Shown: positions 50,428 to 59,672 of the stretch, in pieces
How positions within the stretch are numbered: the stretch's first letter is position 1
How the letters are laid out: every line of letters starts with the position of its first letter
Source: JBCBGF01 sp038526915
Lineage (GTDB): Bacteria; Pseudomonadota; Alphaproteobacteria; Rhodobacterales; Rhodobacteraceae
Length of the DNA stretch: 64,000 bases
NCBI GenBank assembly: GCA_038526915.1
Contig: JBCBGF010000003.1
Span: 186,001 to 250,000, forward strand
Reading direction: 5' to 3'
Notes under the pieces: generated by a model
What the model was told of the DNA's origin: nothing
The model's input: only the letters and a program-made list of their open reading frames with translations
The model's database searches: none
Made by a program: the position numbers and the translations under genes

Positions 50428-50466
50428 GGGCCGCGCGCATCAGCGCGCGCGGCCTGGTCTTTTTTA
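50428..50466. promoter_or_regulatory. GC-rich stem-loop between the binding-protein gene and livH
   Basis: GGCCGCGCGC, an ATCA loop and GCGCGCGCGGCC form a stable hairpin. In the leftward transcript the A-run precedes it and no U-run follows, so a stabilising or attenuating role suits it better than termination. Confidence 0.6.
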
Positions 50467-50479
50467 AGGGGGTACGGGC

Positions 50480-51841
50480 TTAGGCGCCCGGGTTGCAGGT
50501 GCCGAGCGACCCGCCCGCGAACTGCGGGTGATCGGGGGCGTAGGTGACCTGCTCGACCGGTGTGATCTCGACGATTTCGAGAAGGTCGAACTCCGATGTG
50601 GGGTTCTCTTTACCCTTCACGACGAGCACGTCCTTGAAGCACTGGTGGTCTTCCGCACGGTAGAGCGTTGGGCCGTTGCCCAGGCCGTCGAACTCATACC
50701 CTTCCAGGGCTTCGACCACGGCGCAGGGGTTGAACGAACCGGCACGCTGCACGGCGTCTGCATAAAGCAGCGTCTGCACATAGCAGGTGTGTGCGGCCTG
50801 CGACGGCGGGAAGCCGTACTTGGTGCCGAACGAGCGGGTGAAGGCTTGCGACCCTTCATCGGGCAGCGACCAGTGCCAGTTGGTGGAGCCAAAGATCCCC
50901 TTCACGTTGGCGCCTGCACCCTTCGCCATCAGGCGCGAGTAGAGCGGAACAACGATCTGGAAGTCTTTGCCGTTGGCTTGCGCGTCGCGCAGGCCGAACT
51001 GAACCGCGTTGGTGAGCGAGTTCACCATGTTGCCGCCGTAGTGGTTCAGAACCAGCACGTCGGCACCCGACTGCATCACCGGGGCGATGTAGGACGAGAA
51101 GTCGGTCTGGGTCAGCGGCGTCAGCACCGTGTTGACGGTTTCCCAACCGATGGCTTCGGTTGAGGTCCGCACAGCTTCTTCCGTGGTGTAGCCCCAGTTA
51201 TAGTCTGCCGTCAGGTGATAGGCTTTCCGGTCAGTGCCATACTCGTTGGCCAGGATCGGCGCGAGCGCGGCACCCGACATGTACGAGTTGAAGAAATGGC
51301 GGAAGCCGTTGGCTTTCCGGTCTTTCCCCGTGGTGTCGTTGGAATGCGTCAGACCCGCCATGAAGATCACGCCCGCCTCTTGGCAGAGCGCCTGCACAGC
51401 CACGGCCACGCCCGAGGACGAACCGCCGGTGATCATGATCGCGCCGTCTTTTTCAATCATCGACCGGGCGGATGCGCGCGCGGCGTCCGACTTGGTCTGC
51501 GTGTCGCCGGTGACGTATTCGACCTTTTTGCCGTTGATGCCCGTCCCGTCGAGCGCCTTGGACGAGAAGGTGGACAGCATGCCGCCGTCACCACCACCGT
51601 TCAGGTGTTCGACCGCCAGCTCATAGGCGCGCAACTCGTCTGCACCTTCGTCGGCATAGGGGCCCGACTGGGGCACGTTGAAGCCCAGCGTGACCGTGTC
51701 GCCCTCAGGCGCGTTGGTGAAACCGGTGTGACCGGCCGACCAAGCCTTGCCGTCAAAGATCGTCGGTGCGGCAATACCGGCGGCACCGGCGACGGCACCC
51801 GTCTTCAGCATACCCCGACGAGTCAGGTGTGATTTGGACAT
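50480..51841 (-). CDS. Tat-exported periplasmic binding protein for the liv-type transporter
   Basis: 453 residues from ATG 51841, with GGGAGGA ahead. The start has a twin-arginine signal (LTRRGMLKTGAVAGAAG, cleavage near AWSAG), followed by VTLGFNVPQSGPYADEGADE, the usual beginning of type I leucine/amide-binding proteins. ITGGSSSGVAVAVQAL and YHLTADYNWGYTTEEAV lie in the ligand cleft. The size and sequence resemble the amide/urea-binding branch, so I do not give it a livK name. Confidence 0.88.
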   Translation of the reverse strand: MSKSHLTRRGMLKTGAVAGAAGIAAPTIFDGKAWSAGHTGFTNAPEGDTVTLGFNVPQSGPYADEGADELRAYELAVEHLNGGGDGGMLSTFSSKALDGTGINGKKVEYVTGDTQTKSDAARASARSMIEKDGAIMITGGSSSGVAVAVQALCQEAGVIFMAGLTHSNDTTGKDRKANGFRHFFNSYMSGAALAPILANEYGTDRKAYHLTADYNWGYTTEEAVRTSTEAIGWETVNTVLTPLTQTDFSSYIAPVMQSGADVLVLNHYGGNMVNSLTNAVQFGLRDAQANGKDFQIVVPLYSRLMAKGAGANVKGIFGSTNWHWSLPDEGSQAFTRSFGTKYGFPPSQAAHTCYVQTLLYADAVQRAGSFNPCAVVEALEGYEFDGLGNGPTLYRAEDHQCFKDVLVVKGKENPTSEFDLLEIVEITPVEQVTYAPDHPQFAGGSLGTCNPGA

Positions 51842-51977
51842 GAAATCCTCCCATTGAGTGAATCCGTGCGTGTCCTCCAACGCGCACTTCGCCTGTGTTA
51901 AGGCATGGCAGATCATCCATCGACGTGGAAAATTCCGCAACAAGGCACTTGAATCGTATGATTTTTTTGTAAAAGGA

Positions 51978-51996
51978 TACACAATGCAATTGTATA
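51978..51996. promoter_or_regulatory. Imperfect palindrome, candidate operator
   Basis: TACACAAT-GCA-ATTGTATA (one mismatched pair) lies between the divergent ABC operon and the XRE regulator gene, 60 bp before the latter and 137 bp before the former. A plausible binding site of that regulator. The last bases are also part of a TATAC-containing AT-rich region. Confidence 0.45.
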
Positions 51997-52055
51997 CACT
52001 GTAAAGATATTTTCCCGCAGCCGCAGAAAGTGCTTGTCAGCGAAGGATAATCCCC

Positions 52056-53366
52056 ATGCCGCGTTCCGCCCTCACAGGAAGTCGCATTCGCGAACGCCGG
52101 GTCGATCTTGGCCTGAAACAGGCCCGGCTGGCCGAGATGTGCGGGATCTCTCCATCCTATCTGAACCTTATCGAACATAACCGACGCAGAATCGGCGGTA
52201 AGCTGTTGAATGATTTGGCCCATGCGCTTGACGTCGAGCCTGCGTCCTTGTCGGAAGGGGCCGACCTGGCGCTGCTCGACGCGCTGCGCAGTGCCGCGGA
52301 CCGGGCCGATTTGCCAGCGGTTGAGGCCGAGCGCGCCGATGAGTTTGCTGGACGGTTTCCCGGGTGGGCCCGGCTGGTCGCCGGCCAGCAACGGCGGATC
52401 GCGACGCTGGACCGGACTGTGCAAACCCTGAACGACCGGTTGACGCACGACCCGTTTCTGTCCGCATCCCTGCACGACGTGTTGTCGACTGTGACAGCCA
52501 TTCACTCGGCCGCTTCGATCCTGACCGACGACGCCGAGATCGATCCCGACTGGCAGGCCCGCTTTCACCGTAACATCTTTGAGGACAGCGAACGCCTGGC
52601 CGAGGCGAGCCGCGCGCTGGTGGGCTATCTCGACAGCAACTCTGATGCCGATCGAACCGTGACCGCGCCGCAAGAGGAACTGGAAGCCTGGCTGGAGGCG
52701 CGCGGCTTCCACATCGCCGAGATGGAGCGTGCGCTGCCACCCGGGATCGAGACATTGGTGACAGGCGCTGATGAGCTGACATCCTCGTCGGGTCGCGCGT
52801 TGGCCGGGCTCTTTCTCGCCCGCTACCGGCGCGACGCCGAACGCATGCCGCTGCCCGAGTTTCGCGCGGCCATCGCCGAACGCGGCCCCGATCCCGCGAT
52901 GCTGGCCCAACAGTTCGCCGTCGATTTGCCCTCGGTCTTTCGTCGGATGGCTGCGCTGCCCGCCGATGACGCCACCCCGCGGATCGGGCTGGCGATCTGC
53001 GATACGTCTGGCACGCTGACCTTCCGCAAACCCATCGACGGCTTCCCCCTGCCGCGCTTTGGATCGGCCTGTCCGCTGTTGCCGCTCTACCAGGCCCTGT
53101 CCCGCCCGATGAGCCCGGTCCGCGCCGTCATCGAACAACCCGGCCGGACCCAGCGCCGGTTCCTGACCTACGCAATCTCGCAACCCGCCCATCCGGCGGG
53201 CTTCGACGGGCCCACCGTGTTCGAGGCGTCGATGCTGATGCTACCGGCTGAGTTGGTGACGATGCCCGAAGATACGCCGATCCCCATCGGTACAAGCTGC
53301 CGGATCTGTCCCAGACGCAGTTGTGCCGCAAGGCGCGAGCCGTCAATTTTGTCGGAAGAGGGGTAA
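52056..53366 (+). CDS. XRE-family regulator with DUF2083 domain (ScfR/RamB/MccR-like)
   Basis: 436 residues. N-terminal HTH (SRIRERRVDLGLKQARLAEM, then ISPSYLNLIEHNRRRI). A long middle region contains an IrrE-like segment, and the C-terminal DUF2083 part ends in GTSCRICPRRSC, a Cys-rich stretch typical of short-chain fatty acyl-CoA-responsive regulators. Such proteins control propionyl-CoA or acetate metabolism. Divergent placement suggests it controls the neighbouring ABC transporter and itself. Confidence 0.85.
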   Translation: MPRSALTGSRIRERRVDLGLKQARLAEMCGISPSYLNLIEHNRRRIGGKLLNDLAHALDVEPASLSEGADLALLDALRSAADRADLPAVEAERADEFAGRFPGWARLVAGQQRRIATLDRTVQTLNDRLTHDPFLSASLHDVLSTVTAIHSAASILTDDAEIDPDWQARFHRNIFEDSERLAEASRALVGYLDSNSDADRTVTAPQEELEAWLEARGFHIAEMERALPPGIETLVTGADELTSSSGRALAGLFLARYRRDAERMPLPEFRAAIAERGPDPAMLAQQFAVDLPSVFRRMAALPADDATPRIGLAICDTSGTLTFRKPIDGFPLPRFGSACPLLPLYQALSRPMSPVRAVIEQPGRTQRRFLTYAISQPAHPAGFDGPTVFEASMLMLPAELVTMPEDTPIPIGTSCRICPRRSCAARREPSILSEEG

Positions 53367-53386
53367 AACGTCTTTAGAGTGAAGTG

Positions 53387-53758
53387 CTATTTGGTACGCT
53401 CTTCTTCGTAAGTTAGAAAGATGTCCGCGAGCCCGCCGTTGAGGGGCGCCTCGTTGCCGTCTACAAACAAACGTAGCTTTACGTCGCCAACCGCGTAGAT
53501 TGACCCATCAAGAATGCTCAACGTGTTGGCGAGCGTGTCGCAAAGCACCTGACGCATAATATCCAGAAGCTTGTCGCGCTGTGCCTCTGAGAGCTGATCA
53601 TACAGTTCGAGCGTCTGTTTCCAGTACTCGTCAGTTGCGTCGCTGCGCTCAGTTTCAGAAAAAATTTCTCGGTACATGCGCATATTCTCTTCCAGAACAT
53701 GCCTCCTGATGCCGTCAACGAAAATCTCTGGTGTCATGGTTTTCCAAATATTTGGCAC
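53387..53758 (-). CDS. Hypothetical protein, acidic
   Basis: 123 residues from a GTG at 53758; ATG 53737 (seven codons in, with GGAAAA upstream) is an equally good start. The sequence is helical (RRHVLEENMRMYREIF, then YDQLSEAQRDKLLDIMRQ) with a beta-rich end. No family is recognised. Codon use is less GC-rich than its neighbours, hinting at recent acquisition. It is convergent with the XRE gene and divergent from the response regulator. Confidence 0.6.
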   Translation of the reverse strand: MPNIWKTMTPEIFVDGIRRHVLEENMRMYREIFSETERSDATDEYWKQTLELYDQLSEAQRDKLLDIMRQVLCDTLANTLSILDGSIYAVGDVKLRLFVDGNEAPLNGGLADIFLTYEEERTK

Positions 53759-53957
53759 TCTAAAGGATGTCTGGGTGCCGCCCTGTTAGACTTGTGCGAC
53801 TGGCAGCGGAATGCAAACCCCGAGTAAAAGTCTTACCCTCAAGGTTATTTGGCATCTTTTGTATACGGTCAGAGGGTAGGAAGTTTTGACAGACAAACGC
53901 CCCTGCGCAATAATCTGTCCAACAAAAAAACGAAAAACCAACGGGAGGAGATCGGCG

Positions 53958-54326
53958 ATGGGCGGACGTGTCCTGCTGATCGAGGATGAGCCCAATATTA
54001 TCGAAGCGATCCGGTTTATCCTGTCGCGCGATGGCTGGGCGGTCGATGTGCACTCGGACGGTGCCACCGCGGTGGAGGCCGTGGCGGCGCGGACGCCGGA
54101 TTTGATCATTCTGGATGTGATGCTGCCGAACCGGTCGGGCTATGACATCCTGGCCGATATTCGCGCCGAACCGGCCACCGAAAAGCTGCCCGTGCTGATG
54201 CTGACGGCGCGGGGCCAGACCAAGGATCGTGAGATGGCCGAACGCTATGGCGTGAGCCGCTTTATGACCAAGCCGTTTTCCAACTCCGAGGTTCTGTCCT
54301 CGGTTCGCGAGTTGGCGGGCGCATGA
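53958..54326 (+). CDS. Single-domain response regulator
   Basis: 122 residues from ATG 53958, with GGGAGGAG ahead. Receiver residues: acidic pair Glu9/Asp10, phospho-acceptor Asp53 (LIILDVMLP), Thr in MLTARG and Lys in MTKPFS. There is no output domain, so it may act by protein contact, like CheY, or in a relay. It overlaps the next gene (ATGA) and is co-transcribed with the histidine kinase, its likely partner. Confidence 0.9.
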   Translation: MGGRVLLIEDEPNIIEAIRFILSRDGWAVDVHSDGATAVEAVAARTPDLIILDVMLPNRSGYDILADIRAEPATEKLPVLMLTARGQTKDREMAERYGVSRFMTKPFSNSEVLSSVRELAGA

Positions 54327-54586
54327 GCGGCCCGCGCGAGCCGGTGTTTCTGGAGCGCGAGACCTATCGCGTTCGCCGGCTTATGGACGCCGCGCGGTTC
54401 CTGCCGTTTCTCGCCGCGCTGATTTTTCTGACGCCCCTGGTTTTTGGGTCCACCGCAGGTACGTCGGCGTCGTTGATCTATCTTTTCGTGGGATGGCTTG
54501 CCCTGATCGCGGTGGCCTACGGCATCTCGCGCCGTTTGGCGACGAGCGTGGATACCGCGCCCGACCGCGAGGGTGAGGAGGGCTAA
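54323..54586 (+). CDS. Small two-span membrane protein in sensor operon
   Basis: 87 residues. FLPFLAALIFLTPLVFG and ASLIYLFVGWLALIAVAYGIS are membrane segments, with an acidic tail. It overlaps both neighbours (ATGA at 54323, TAATG at 54584-54588). Small membrane proteins precede symporter genes (DUF4212-like) and symporter-fused kinases, so it may be a subunit of the sensor. Confidence 0.75.
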   Translation: MSGPREPVFLERETYRVRRLMDAARFLPFLAALIFLTPLVFGSTAGTSASLIYLFVGWLALIAVAYGISRRLATSVDTAPDREGEEG

Positions 54587-57273
54587 TGCTCTCGTTCAAC
54601 CTGCTCGTCGGCGTTTGCCTGGGCTATGTGGTGTTCCTGTTCCTCGTGGCCTTCGCCGCCGAACGCCGCGCGCAGCGGGGCAAAGCGGCTTGGCTGCGGT
54701 CGCCCCTGGTCTACACACTGTCGCTGTCGATCTACTGCACGGGGTGGACGTTTTACGGTGCGGTGGGCTATGCCGCGCGGTCCGGTTTGGAGTTCGTGAC
54801 GATCTACTTGGGGCCGACGCTGGTGATGGTCGCCTGGTGGGCGATCCTGCGCAAACTGGTTCGGATCGGGCGGACGCAGCGAATTACCTCGATCGCTGAC
54901 TTGATTTCGTCGCGCTATGGCAAATCCACGTTGTTGGGCGTGTTGGTGACGGTTCTGGCCGTGGTCGGCACGACTCCCTACATCGCGCTGCAACTGCAAT
55001 CGGTCACGCTGGCCTTCGCGGTCTTTGCGCCGACAGTGGCGGAAACGCGGGGGTTTGACCTAAACTCAACCGCCTTGTGGGTCGCCGCGGGGCTTGCGCT
55101 GTTCACCATCATCTTCGGCACGCGCAACCTCGATGTGAACGAGCGGCACAATGGCGTCGTCATGGCCATCGCCGTTGAGGCGCTCGTCAAGATCGTGGCG
55201 CTGGTCGCGGTGGGCATCTTTGTGGTCTGGGGCGTGGCAGGTGGCCCGCGTGAGATCGTGGACGCCATTGACGCCTCGCCGATCTCCAACTGGGAGATCC
55301 AGCCCGAACGCTGGGTGACGCTGACATTCCTGGCAGGCGCTGCGTTCTTGTGCCTGCCGCGCATGTTCCATGTGATGGTCGTCGAGAACTCGGACGAACG
55401 GCACCTGGCAACAGCCTCCTGGGCGTTCCCCCTGTATCTTTTCCTGATCTCGCTTTTCGTGATCCCAATCGCAGTGGTGGGCCTTGCCGTGATGCCCCAA
55501 GGCGAAAACCCCGATCTTTTCGTACTCACCGTCCCGCTTGCCTTTGATCGCGAAGGGTTGGCGATGCTGTCCTTCCTTGGCGGGTTTTCGTCCGCGACCT
55601 CGATGGTGATCGTGGCGGCCATCGCGCTGTCGACGATGGTGTCAAACCATATCGTCCTGCCCATCTGGCTGAGCGCCGGGCAGGGCGGGGCCACCGTCTC
55701 GGGCGATGTGCGCAGCGTGGTGTTGTTGTCGCGCAGGCTGTCCATCGCGGTCGTTCTGGCGCTGGGCTACCTCTATTACCGCTTTTCCGGCGGGGGCGAG
55801 GCGCTGGCCGCCATGGGGCTGATCGCGTTTCTCGGTGTGGCCCAGGTCTTGCCCGCATTGCTGGGGGGCATTTTCTGGCGCGGGGCCACACGCGTCGGTG
55901 CGGCTCTCGGCGTGACGGTGGGGCTGACGCTGTGGCTTTATACCCTTTACCTGCCAAGCTTCGGGGTGGGCGGCGTCCTGACCGCAGCCACGTTTGAGAA
56001 CGGGCCATGGGGGATCACGGCCCTGCGCCCGCAAGCGCTGTTCGGGATGGAGGGGATCGACCCGCTGGTCCATGCGGTGTTCTGGTCGCTGACGCTGAAC
56101 ACCTTGGCCTTCGTCATCGGCTCGCTCGTCAGTTTCCCCAGCCCGATCGAACGCCTGCAGGGGGCGACCTTCGTCAACATCTACCGCTATTCCGACAGCG
56201 CCCGCGGCTGGGGCCGCAGCTTTGTCGAGGCGGAGGACTTGTTGATGATGTCCCAGCGCATCATCGGCGCGCAAGAGGCGCAGGCCCTGTTCGTCACCGT
56301 CGCGCGCGAGCAGGGCAAGGCGGGCTATCTGCCCGACGTGACCCCCGATTTTCTGGAGCGTTTGGAGCGTGAGTTGTCAGGCTCGGTCGGGGCGGCGACG
56401 GCCCATGCCATGCTGGGCCAGATCACCGGCGGTGTCACTGTCTCGGTGGAAGACCTCATGCGAGTTGCTGATGAGACCGCGCAGATGATGGAATATTCCA
56501 GCCAGTTGGAGGCCAAGTCCAACGAACTGGAACGCACCGCGCGGCAATTGCGCGAGGCCAACGAAAAGCTGACGGCCCTATCGATCCAGAAGGACGCGTT
56601 CCTCAGCCAGATCAGCCACGAATTGCGCACCCCCATGACCTCGATCCGGGCGTTTTCCGAGATCCTGATGGAAGGGGATCGGATGCAACGCGCGGACCGG
56701 CAGAAGTATTCGACTATCATCCATGATGAAACGCTGCGCCTGACGCGGTTGCTGGATGATTTGTTGGACCTTAGCGTCCTTGAAAACGGTCAGGTCACGC
56801 TCAATGCCCGCGACGCGACGCTGGGCGAGGTGCTGGACCGCGCGTTGGCCGCGTTTGAGAGCCGGGCCGAAGACGGGGCGTTGAAGATTATCCGCGACTA
56901 TGGGGCCGGGGCCGTGCCGCTTTACACCGACACAGATCGGCTGTCGCAGGTCTTTATCAATATCGTCGCGAATGCCCAAAAATACTGTGACGCCGATGCG
57001 CCAGTCCTGACGATCTCGGTGACCGAAGGCGCAGGCACCGTGTTCGTCGACTTTGTCGACAATGGCTCTGGCATCCCGAAGGCGAGCCAGACCCTGATCT
57101 TTGAAAAGTTCGCGCGTCTGACGGACCAGCGCGCCGCCGGTGGCGCGGGGCTGGGCTTGGCGATCTGCCGTGAGATCATGGTGCGTCTGGGGGGCGAAAT
57201 CACGTACCTGCCCGGTCAGGGTGGCGCTGCATTTCGGGTGGCGCTGCCCACGGCACAGGCTGCCGCGGCCTGA
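54586..57273 (+). CDS. Sodium/solute symporter-fused histidine kinase (CbrA-type)
   Basis: 895 residues. About residues 1-500 are a 13-span SSF domain (IYCTGWTFYGAVGYAARSG, AAFLCLPRMFHVMVVEN, FLGGFSSATSM). A coiled linker follows, then the kinase: phospho-acceptor His678 in QISHELRTPM, N-box FINIVANAQKY, G1 DNGSGIPK and G2 GGAGLGLAI. CbrA-like proteins sense carbon or amino-acid availability, and some still transport. The partner is the single-domain regulator two genes upstream. A sodium or proline-like ligand is possible but not shown. Confidence 0.92.
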   Translation: MLSFNLLVGVCLGYVVFLFLVAFAAERRAQRGKAAWLRSPLVYTLSLSIYCTGWTFYGAVGYAARSGLEFVTIYLGPTLVMVAWWAILRKLVRIGRTQRITSIADLISSRYGKSTLLGVLVTVLAVVGTTPYIALQLQSVTLAFAVFAPTVAETRGFDLNSTALWVAAGLALFTIIFGTRNLDVNERHNGVVMAIAVEALVKIVALVAVGIFVVWGVAGGPREIVDAIDASPISNWEIQPERWVTLTFLAGAAFLCLPRMFHVMVVENSDERHLATASWAFPLYLFLISLFVIPIAVVGLAVMPQGENPDLFVLTVPLAFDREGLAMLSFLGGFSSATSMVIVAAIALSTMVSNHIVLPIWLSAGQGGATVSGDVRSVVLLSRRLSIAVVLALGYLYYRFSGGGEALAAMGLIAFLGVAQVLPALLGGIFWRGATRVGAALGVTVGLTLWLYTLYLPSFGVGGVLTAATFENGPWGITALRPQALFGMEGIDPLVHAVFWSLTLNTLAFVIGSLVSFPSPIERLQGATFVNIYRYSDSARGWGRSFVEAEDLLMMSQRIIGAQEAQALFVTVAREQGKAGYLPDVTPDFLERLERELSGSVGAATAHAMLGQITGGVTVSVEDLMRVADETAQMMEYSSQLEAKSNELERTARQLREANEKLTALSIQKDAFLSQISHELRTPMTSIRAFSEILMEGDRMQRADRQKYSTIIHDETLRLTRLLDDLLDLSVLENGQVTLNARDATLGEVLDRALAAFESRAEDGALKIIRDYGAGAVPLYTDTDRLSQVFINIVANAQKYCDADAPVLTISVTEGAGTVFVDFVDNGSGIPKASQTLIFEKFARLTDQRAAGGAGLGLAICREIMVRLGGEITYLPGQGGAAFRVALPTAQAAAA

Positions 57274-57352
57274 CCACCCAAACCGCTTCCCGGCAACCCG
57301 ATGGTAACCGCGCCGTGACACAAAGCCCGTCACAGCGGCAGGGGGGCAGGTC

Positions 57353-58423
57353 ATGATTTCCGAACAAGCGCAAACGCTCATGCGCCGCATCGTGCGGCCG
57401 CCAAAGCCCAAAGCGCAGAAAGCCGATCGTCTGACGGCGGCCCGGGCCTGGGGTCAGCTCTTGCCCCGGGTGGCGGAAGAAAGCGCGGGCCTTGTCGCGA
57501 CGGTCGAGTCGTTTCAAACATCCGCCGTCGCGTTTGACGACCTGTTGACCGATTGGGCAAACACGACGCTGGCCATTACGCTGGAAGGGCCCGGGCCGGG
57601 CAAAGGGATGGTCCTGGCCGATGCAGGCTTTGTCGCCGCTATGGTCGAAGTCCAGACTATCGGTCGCGTCCGCCCCGATGCCGCGCCCGAACGCCCGCCG
57701 ACCGATGCCGATGCGGCGCTCTGCGCGCCCTTGATCGACGCGATGCTGGACGAGGTTGCGACCCTGTTGTCCGACAACGGTCAGCGGGCGGATTACTGGC
57801 ATTGTGGCCGCCGTATAACCTCACCAAGGGCGGCGAGCCTGATGTTTGACGACGGCACCTATGTGCGGTCGCGCATTGAGTTGTCGCTGGCCGATGGGGC
57901 CAAAGCCGCCCAACTGGATCTGTGTCTTCCCGACCGCCGCACTGCGCCAGGACGCGGGACCATGCCCAAGGCTGATGGCGATGATCCGCGTCTGGCGGGG
58001 CGGGTGGAAATGCAGGCGGTGCTCTATCGCGGGCAGGCCACGCTGGCCGACTTGCATGCCTTGGGCGAAGGCAGCCTGTTGCCCTTGCCCGGGGCCGGGG
58101 TCGATCGGATCGTTCTGGAAACGATGGAAGGCCGACCCCTCAGCCCCGCACGTCTGGGCCGGCTGGGACCGTTTCAAGCCGTCCGCATCGGTCCCCGCCC
58201 GACCGACGGGGCAGGGACTGTGGCCGACGCCGCAGAAAATCCCCCGTCGATGCCGGATATGAGTGAGTTGCGGGCCGTGCCGCTGGATCCCGATCCGGTG
58301 CCGGAACTGCCGCCCGCGGTTCCGGAGACGGAGGCAGGCGAAGAGATCGAACCGCTGCCCGCGCTGGCGGATCTGCCGCCGCTGCCGGACTTGCCTGAAT
58401 TGCCGCCACTTGAAAATGGGTGA
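57353..58423 (+). CDS. Orphan FliM/FliN C-terminal (SpoA) domain protein
   Basis: 356 residues. The segment at about 220-285 (RVEMQAVLYRGQATLADLHA, then GSLLPLPG and LGRLGPFQAVRIG) fits the SpoA domain of flagellar and type III secretion C-rings. The rest lacks the FliM CheY-binding motif. The tail is Pro/Leu-rich, with LPPLPDLPELPPL repeats. No flagellar genes are nearby, so its motor role is open. It lies 79 bp after the kinase gene on the same strand. Confidence 0.75.
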   Translation: MISEQAQTLMRRIVRPPKPKAQKADRLTAARAWGQLLPRVAEESAGLVATVESFQTSAVAFDDLLTDWANTTLAITLEGPGPGKGMVLADAGFVAAMVEVQTIGRVRPDAAPERPPTDADAALCAPLIDAMLDEVATLLSDNGQRADYWHCGRRITSPRAASLMFDDGTYVRSRIELSLADGAKAAQLDLCLPDRRTAPGRGTMPKADGDDPRLAGRVEMQAVLYRGQATLADLHALGEGSLLPLPGAGVDRIVLETMEGRPLSPARLGRLGPFQAVRIGPRPTDGAGTVADAAENPPSMPDMSELRAVPLDPDPVPELPPAVPETEAGEEIEPLPALADLPPLPDLPELPPLENG

Positions 58424-58438
58424 AGATACCAGGATGGC

Positions 58439-58858
58439 CTAGCGTGATGCCAGTGCGTCGATCTGGCCGCGCAGATGACCCAAGTCATAGCCACCCGCCG
58501 CGCAGGCCCCCAGGATATCGTCAGTGTCCATTTTGCCAGCCTGCGACATGGCCCAAACGATGCTCGACCGGGTGCCGGACCGGCAATACGCAAACACCGG
58601 ACCGTCACCTGCAGCCGCCCCTTGGGCCTCGACATTGTCCAACGTCATAGCCGCGCCATCCACCGGATTGAGAACGAACCGCAAGCCCGCTGCCTCAGCA
58701 GCAGTGCGGATAGCCTCGGAGCTGATGTCCGGCGTGACCTCGTGATCTGGGCGGTTGCAGATGATCGTGGTGAACCCGGCATCCTTCAGTGTCTGCACAT
58801 CGTCAGGCGCAATCTGCGGCGAGACGGCAAAATCCGAGGTCAGGTGGCGTATATCCAT
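58439..58858 (-). CDS. DUF442-type protein tyrosine phosphatase-like (TIGR01244)
   Basis: 139 residues from ATG 58858 (AAAGGA ahead); a longer frame exists but adds a poorly conserved stretch. The active-site loop is CRSGTRS (Cys-x5-Arg). FAVSPQIAPDDVQTLKDAGF and ICNRPDHE are the conserved start. In some bacteria such domains are fused or linked to Blh sulfur dioxygenases under BigR control, so a persulfide or sulfurtransferase role is possible. It is divergent from the ArsR gene, with 313 bp between them. Confidence 0.85.
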   Translation of the reverse strand: MDIRHLTSDFAVSPQIAPDDVQTLKDAGFTTIICNRPDHEVTPDISSEAIRTAAEAAGLRFVLNPVDGAAMTLDNVEAQGAAAGDGPVFAYCRSGTRSSIVWAMSQAGKMDTDDILGACAAGGYDLGHLRGQIDALASR

Positions 58859-59171
58859 GCTGGATCCTTTGAAGCGGCGGTTCGGCAGTCGTGTGATCAA
58901 CCCTTCCAACCGCATCATATCGGTAACATCCCAGGCAAGAAAGGCCATGCGGTGCCAAGGGTTTCCCGCGCGGGTGCGGAAGATGTCGCCACGGACACGA
59001 TCACGGCCTGTACGGTTCGTATGATCCTTTTGTCGCATCACCCCAGAAAGCCGATGACAATATTCTATATCTTGGGTCCCTTAGGTTGTGCTGACGCGGG
59101 CATATGATCCACTTCCACCCGGTGGGCCCGGCGCAAAAGCACTGTGTGAGACGAAGAGGCAGCGTTCGACG

Positions 59172-59492
59172 ATGGAAGGTGGGTTCCGGGTAAAGGCGGA
59201 TCAACTGGCCATGGCGGCGGAACAGGCGGCGGGGGCGATGCGCGCCCTCAGCAACCCGTCACGCCTGTTGATCCTGGGCCAGCTTGCGGCTGGCGAGAAG
59301 ACCGTGGGTGAACTTGAGGATGCGTTGGACCTGGGCCAGGCCTATGTCAGCCAACAACTGGCCCGCCTGCGCGATGATGGGATCGTTGCGGCCACGCGCG
59401 ATGGACGTCAGATGCGCTATCGCCTGACCGATCAGCGCATCGCGCCGCTGATCGAGGTGATCTACAAGGAATACTGCGCCTACCCGATCTAG
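59172..59492 (+). CDS. ArsR/SmtB-family regulator, BigR/SqrR-like but lacking the first Cys
   Basis: 106 residues from ATG 59172. Winged helix: MRALSNPSRLLILGQLAAGE, VGELEDALDLGQAYVSQQLA, then the beta-wing VAATRDGRQMRYRL. BigR/SqrR proteins have a Cys in the first segment and another near the C-terminus that form a polysulfide bond. Here the first position is Gly (LLILGQL), while the last Cys (KEYCAYP) remains. It could sense something else or work as a dimer through one Cys. The nearby DUF442 gene supports sulfur-related control. Confidence 0.85.
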   Translation: MEGGFRVKADQLAMAAEQAAGAMRALSNPSRLLILGQLAAGEKTVGELEDALDLGQAYVSQQLARLRDDGIVAATRDGRQMRYRLTDQRIAPLIEVIYKEYCAYPI

Positions 59493-59672
59493 CCGGGGCA
59501 AAGGAGCGCGCACAATCGCGGCGCGTGTGCGGATGCGATGCCTAATCCTTGTGCGAAAACCCGTAGTCGCCTTTTGCCTACGCATTTATCCATTCCAGAC
59601 CTCGCGCTTAAAGACTAGCCGTGGTAAGATGTCGCTGTAAGGGTTGTCCTTGCCACTTGGGAGGAAATTTGA

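Noticed and set aside
51753..53192. A 479-codon minus-strand frame opposite the XRE regulator
   Set aside because: The XRE protein has readable HTH and C-terminal domains; the antisense frame also runs into the divergent operon region without a start signal.
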